From Oscillospiraceae bacterium (lineage in GTDB: Bacteria > Bacillota > Clostridia > Oscillospirales > Ruminococcaceae), in NCBI GenBank assembly GCA_900768105.1, contig CAAGBQ010000044.1, positions 1-7,274 of the forward strand: DNA of 7,274 nucleotides, given 5' to 3'. Position 1 is the stretch's first letter. The number at the start of each line of letters is the position of its first letter. Position numbers and translations under genes: made by a program. Under the pieces are notes generated by a model that was not told where the DNA came from, did not search any database, and was given only the letters and a program-made list of their open reading frames with translations. Below, piece by piece: positions 4,519 to 7,274 of the stretch.

Positions 4519-6858
4519 ATGGCAAAAAAGATTTTGGCGCTGTTTTTAGCAATGGCAATGCTGCTTTGCGGCTGTGCTCCGCAGGGGCAAGAGGAAAGCT
4601 CCGTTCCGGAAAGCAGCGCCGCGGAAAGTTCCGCGCCGGAGAGCGAGCCGCAGCAGGAGAGGACCCTGACTCCGGAGCAAAGGGAGCTTTATACCTATCT
4701 TGCGGAAAATTTTCCGAAAATAGACGGTTCCACATCCCTTATCCCGCTGGAGGCGGGAATCCGCGCGGAGATTTTCGGCATAAGCATGGAGGAAGCGGAA
4801 AAGAATGTTGTTCACTCCACCACATGGGGCAGCTTTGATAATCTGCTTTCCGGAAAAGCGGATATGATTTTCTCAACGCCGATTTCCGAGGAACAGCAGA
4901 AAATGGCGGACGAAGCGGGAGTAAAGCTTGAGCAGGTTCCGGTGGTAAAAGAAGCCTTTGTGTTTCTTGTTAATGCAAAAAATCCGGTAAAAAGCCTTTC
5001 GCAGCAGCAGATAAAAGACATATATTCGGGAAAAATCACCAATTGGAGCGAGCTTGGCGGAAATGACGAGCCGATAGTTGCCTATCAGCGCAACTATGAT
5101 TCCGGAAGCCAGAACTATATGCTTGATTTTATGGGAGAAACGAAGCTTATGGATGCGCCGAAGGAGCTGCGGCCCGGCAGCATGGGCGGGCTTGTGGATG
5201 TTATTGCGCCGAACGACGGAGCCGAAGGCTCCATCGGCTATTCCGTATATGCATATGCGGCGGATATGCACGGCAAGGACGATAACATAAGATTTATAGA
5301 GGTGGACGGCGTTGCACCCGCAAAGGAAACCATAATTTCCGGAGAATATCCGCTTTCAGGCTATAACTATGCAATTTTCCGCGCGGATGAGCCGGAGGAT
5401 GGTGCTGTGCGCCGCCTTGCGGAGTGGATGACCTCTTATGACGGTCAGCTTGCCGCCGCAAAGGCAGGCTATGCCACAACGGAGGACATAGGCTTTGATT
5501 ACAGTCAAAGCACGCTGAAAAAATATGAAGCAAGCGGCACCGGTATGAAATACCCGGGCAGCGTGCCTTCGTATGAATTTGTTCCTTCAACCGAAACCTT
5601 TGGCTGGAGTTCCTATAATTTCAATGGGCAGGGAAGCTATAAGCCTTCGTTTATTGCGGACGAAAACCTCCGTGCCGAGGTGAAGGCTTTTATTGAAGAA
5701 AGCGGCAAAAAGGTTACGGAAGATTATGATTTGATGATGAAGCTCATTAAATACAACAGTGACGGCGGCGAAGACGGTTGGACGGTATACAGCGAGGGAC
5801 TGGATTATCCGTTTTGGGAGGCAACGGCAGAGGGCGAAAAATACGCCGTTATCGCCACCGCTAAAAACGGCTATCTTTCCGTTGCGGTAACTATGGGCTA
5901 TTCTTATAATATTCAGGATGGTTATAACAGATATTACAGGACGGAAACCGCGGTTTGGGATATGCTTTCCGGAAAGCGCCTTGCGCCGGAGGAGCTTTTC
6001 TATAAAGATGTGGACATTGCAAAGGTGCTTAACAGATATATCGGAATGGAAAGCCAGCGTCGGGAGGATTGGTACACCGGTCCTTACGAAATGAAAGCGG
6101 ACTTTGCGGGGCTTACGGAAAAGGGCTGGCACATCACCGCGGACGCAATCTATTTTGATAACGACAATCCGTATTTTGCAGAGGGCTATCGCATTTCTCT
6201 TTCCGGAATTCCGCAGGGAATTATGGTTACGGAGCAGCCGCGGGATATGAGCGGCGCTCTTACAAAAGGAATTAAAGAGGTAAAGAAGTTCCGCGAGGTT
6301 TTGAACACAAAAGTCGGCAAGCTGCTCGGTGGAGATAATTACGGAGCATATTATCTGCTTAAAGAGGACAGTTACCCGGGTGCAAAGAAAATAAACGAAT
6401 TTATAGAGGACTATCTGAAGAAGTACGGAACTAACGAAGCCGTTCTCGGCTATTACAAGGGGTTGGGGCTTGACCCGGATGCAGAGGACAATTATTTTGA
6501 TCCGGGAAGCTTTGACAGTTATATCCGCGATTTTGGCGGAAAGTATATTTGCTTTATCGGTTTGGAACCGACGCTTAATGTAGACAACAACAGAGGCGAT
6601 TATACAAGCACGGCATATTATTATAAATACAGCAAAACGGTATTTTTTAATCCGCAGACAGGCGAAGAAATCGACTGGCGAGATATGATTTCGGACGAAT
6701 ACGAGAATGCGGAAAGCTGGAATTATAATAGAAAATCCTATGATGACGAAGAACGCTATAAGATTAGATGGGTAGATGACGGTGACGATGGATTTACATT
6801 CTCCTTTAAAGGATTTTCCGACCATTTGACTGTTCCGCACGAATACATTAATTGGTAA
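4519..6858 (+). CDS. Lipoprotein with PstS-like substrate-binding domain and RsiV/DUF3298-like C-terminal region (copy 2)
   Basis: This 779-residue protein is the tandem paralogue of the preceding gene. The signal peptide MAKKILALFLAMAMLLCGC differs from copy 1 at one residue, with Cys19 as the lipidation site. The Ser/Glu/Pro linker is shorter (about 24-47). The PstS-like domain (about 48-330) is about 86 percent identical to copy 1 by hand count and keeps DGSTSLIPL, IYSGKITNWSELGG and RNYDSGSQ. After a diverged segment (about 331-440), a DUF3298-like module spans to about 575 (NGYLSVAVTMGY, YRTETAVWDMLSGKRLAPEELF, WHITADAIYFDNDNPYF). A second module-like region (about 615-779) opens with EDSYPGAKKINEFIEDYL, passes through FFNPQTGEEID, and ends in YKIRWVDDGDDGFTFSFKGF, a stretch laid out like the WHIT...YF segment of the first module. 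This ending, about 50 residues, is absent from copy 1. A strong terminator follows. No transport partner is visible; ligand and role are unknown. Confidence 0.85.
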   Translation: MAKKILALFLAMAMLLCGCAPQGQEESSVPESSAAESSAPESEPQQERTLTPEQRELYTYLAENFPKIDGSTSLIPLEAGIRAEIFGISMEEAEKNVVHSTTWGSFDNLLSGKADMIFSTPISEEQQKMADEAGVKLEQVPVVKEAFVFLVNAKNPVKSLSQQQIKDIYSGKITNWSELGGNDEPIVAYQRNYDSGSQNYMLDFMGETKLMDAPKELRPGSMGGLVDVIAPNDGAEGSIGYSVYAYAADMHGKDDNIRFIEVDGVAPAKETIISGEYPLSGYNYAIFRADEPEDGAVRRLAEWMTSYDGQLAAAKAGYATTEDIGFDYSQSTLKKYEASGTGMKYPGSVPSYEFVPSTETFGWSSYNFNGQGSYKPSFIADENLRAEVKAFIEESGKKVTEDYDLMMKLIKYNSDGGEDGWTVYSEGLDYPFWEATAEGEKYAVIATAKNGYLSVAVTMGYSYNIQDGYNRYYRTETAVWDMLSGKRLAPEELFYKDVDIAKVLNRYIGMESQRREDWYTGPYEMKADFAGLTEKGWHITADAIYFDNDNPYFAEGYRISLSGIPQGIMVTEQPRDMSGALTKGIKEVKKFREVLNTKVGKLLGGDNYGAYYLLKEDSYPGAKKINEFIEDYLKKYGTNEAVLGYYKGLGLDPDAEDNYFDPGSFDSYIRDFGGKYICFIGLEPTLNVDNNRGDYTSTAYYYKYSKTVFFNPQTGEEIDWRDMISDEYENAESWNYNRKSYDDEERYKIRWVDDGDDGFTFSFKGFSDHLTVPHEYINW

Positions 6859-6873
6859 CACTCCTTTTGAATA

Positions 6874-6918
6874 AAAAAATCGGGCGGCAGGGCACGGTTC
6901 CCCGCCGCCCGATTTTTT
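6874..6918 (+). terminator. Strong intrinsic terminator after the lipoprotein genes
   Basis: AAAAAATCGGGCGGC (6874-6888) pairs with GCCGCCCGATTTTTT (6904-6918), a perfect 15-bp stem with flanking A and T tracts. The 15-nt loop can form a few further G-C pairs. The symmetry makes it able to act on both strands. It isolates the lipoprotein genes from the topoisomerase gene. Confidence 0.94.
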
Positions 6919-6949
6919 CATCACAAATTTTAATATTTAATTATTATAA

Positions 6950-6978
6950 TTGAAAAAAACTGCGCTGTGTTGTATAAT
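6950..6978 (+). promoter_or_regulatory. Sigma-A type promoter of the topoisomerase gene
   Basis: The -35 box TTGAAA (6950-6955) and the perfect -10 box TATAAT (6973-6978) are separated by 17 bp. Transcription would start near 6985, giving a leader of about 26 nt. GGAGGA at 7001-7006 is the ribosome binding site for ATG 7011. This is the clearest promoter in the window. Confidence 0.85.
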
Positions 6979-7010
6979 ATATTTTGGAATTTTATGTACC
7001 GGAGGAAAAC

Positions 7011-7274
7011 ATGGCAAAGAAACGCGAGGAATACGGAAACGAAAGCATACAGTCCCTAAAGGGCGCTGACAGAGTAAGAAAGCGCCCTGCGGTTATATTT
7101 GGTTCGGACGGAATAGAGGGCTGCGAGCACGCGGTTTTTGAAATTATATCAAACTCCATCGACGAAGCCAGAGCGGGCTACGGCGACAGGATCGTTATTA
7201 CGAGATACAAGGACGGCTCCATAGAGGTGGAGGATTTCGGCAGAGGATGCCCTGTGGATTGGAACAATAACGAG
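7011..7274 (+). CDS. Type II DNA topoisomerase B subunit, GyrB/ParE family (5' part, runs off the window)
   Basis: The first 88 residues are present and the frame is open to the window end. The family couples ATP hydrolysis to strand passage, in complex with an A subunit (GyrA or ParC). The N-terminal GHKL ATPase fold is recognisable: YGNESIQSLKGADRVRKRP, the N1 box EIISNSIDEA with Glu44 (catalytic base position) and Asn48 (Mg position), and the N2 box DFGRG (75-79). It is atypical: the usual RPGMYIG is replaced here by RPAVIFG, and DDGRG by EDFGRG. Among Clostridia, divergent ParE-like proteins of this type occur, so I cannot tell gyrB from parE from this fragment and give no symbol. The start is fixed by GGAGGA and a good promoter. 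It is an independent transcription unit after the terminator at 6874-6918. Confidence 0.9.
   Translation, partial: MAKKREEYGNESIQSLKGADRVRKRPAVIFGSDGIEGCEHAVFEIISNSIDEARAGYGDRIVITRYKDGSIEVEDFGRGCPVDWNNNE

Larger units (their letters stand above)
2266..6858 (+). repeat. Tandem gene duplication of the two lipoprotein genes
   Basis: The genes at 2266-4473 and 4519-6858 are paralogues in direct orientation. Near-identical blocks include 2635-2718 with 4861-4944 (one silent difference in 84 bases) and 2974-3026 with 5200-5252 (no difference in 53). Similarity covers the signal peptide, binding domain and parts of the C-terminal region. The segments after about residue 340 (copy 1) or 331 (copy 2) and the far C-terminus are much more diverged. 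Confidence 0.92.

Noticed and set aside
2266..6858. A pst phosphate transport operon
   Set aside because: Only substrate-binding-like lipoproteins are present; there is no pstC, pstA, pstB or phoU gene, and the large C-terminal half is foreign to PstS.
5587..6924. A 445-codon open frame on the reverse strand opposite the second lipoprotein gene
   Set aside because: It begins inside the terminator hairpin, has no ribosome binding site, shows no family motif, and its Ile/Val/Phe-rich composition is what the complement of an Asp/Glu/Tyr-rich gene yields. It is a shadow frame.

Overview
The window looks like a chromosomal segment from a low- to mid-GC Clostridia, probably of the Ruminococcaceae/Oscillospiraceae type. 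The evidence is the 23S 3' end and processing spacer of the Firmicutes kind, Shine-Dalgarno sites close to GGAGG, sigma-A type promoters, Gram-positive style lipoproteins with a Ser/Glu/Pro linker, and a divergent GyrB/ParE relative. The genus is inferred, not shown.

Layout. Positions 1-397 are the distal end of an rRNA operon: the last bases of 23S rRNA, its 3' processing spacer, tRNA-Lys(CUU), tRNA-Glu(CUC), 5S rRNA and a strong intrinsic terminator. The two tRNAs lie between 23S and 5S, which is an uncommon order. Positions 398-795 are intergenic. They hold a striking inverted/direct repeat built from the hexamer GTGCTC, a candidate promoter, weak hairpins and the leader of the next gene. 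Positions 796-2185 encode an ECF sigma factor overlapping by 8 nt with a single-pass membrane protein that is its probable anti-sigma factor, followed by a terminator hairpin. Positions 2266-6858 encode two tandem paralogous lipoproteins of 735 and 779 residues. Each has a lipobox, a low-complexity linker, a PstS-like substrate-binding domain and a long C-terminal half that resembles the DUF4163/DUF3298 domains of RsiV and PdaC. A 15-bp terminator follows. Positions 6950-7274 carry a good promoter and the first 88 codons of a type II topoisomerase B subunit (GyrB/ParE family) that runs off the window.

How the genes may work together. The sigma/anti-sigma pair is a conventional translationally coupled signalling unit. 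The two lipoproteins lie immediately downstream on the same strand, carry a PstS-like domain with no ABC transporter gene in view, and end in domains resembling the extracellular part of the anti-sigma factor RsiV. This suggests, as an inference only, an envelope-sensing module in which the lipoproteins bind a ligand or surface target and are either the regulon or the input of the sigma system. The lipoproteins are a tandem duplication. By hand alignment their binding domains are nearly the same (about 244 of 283 residues) while their C-terminal halves have drifted and differ in length, which points to conservation or gene conversion at one end and diversification at the other.
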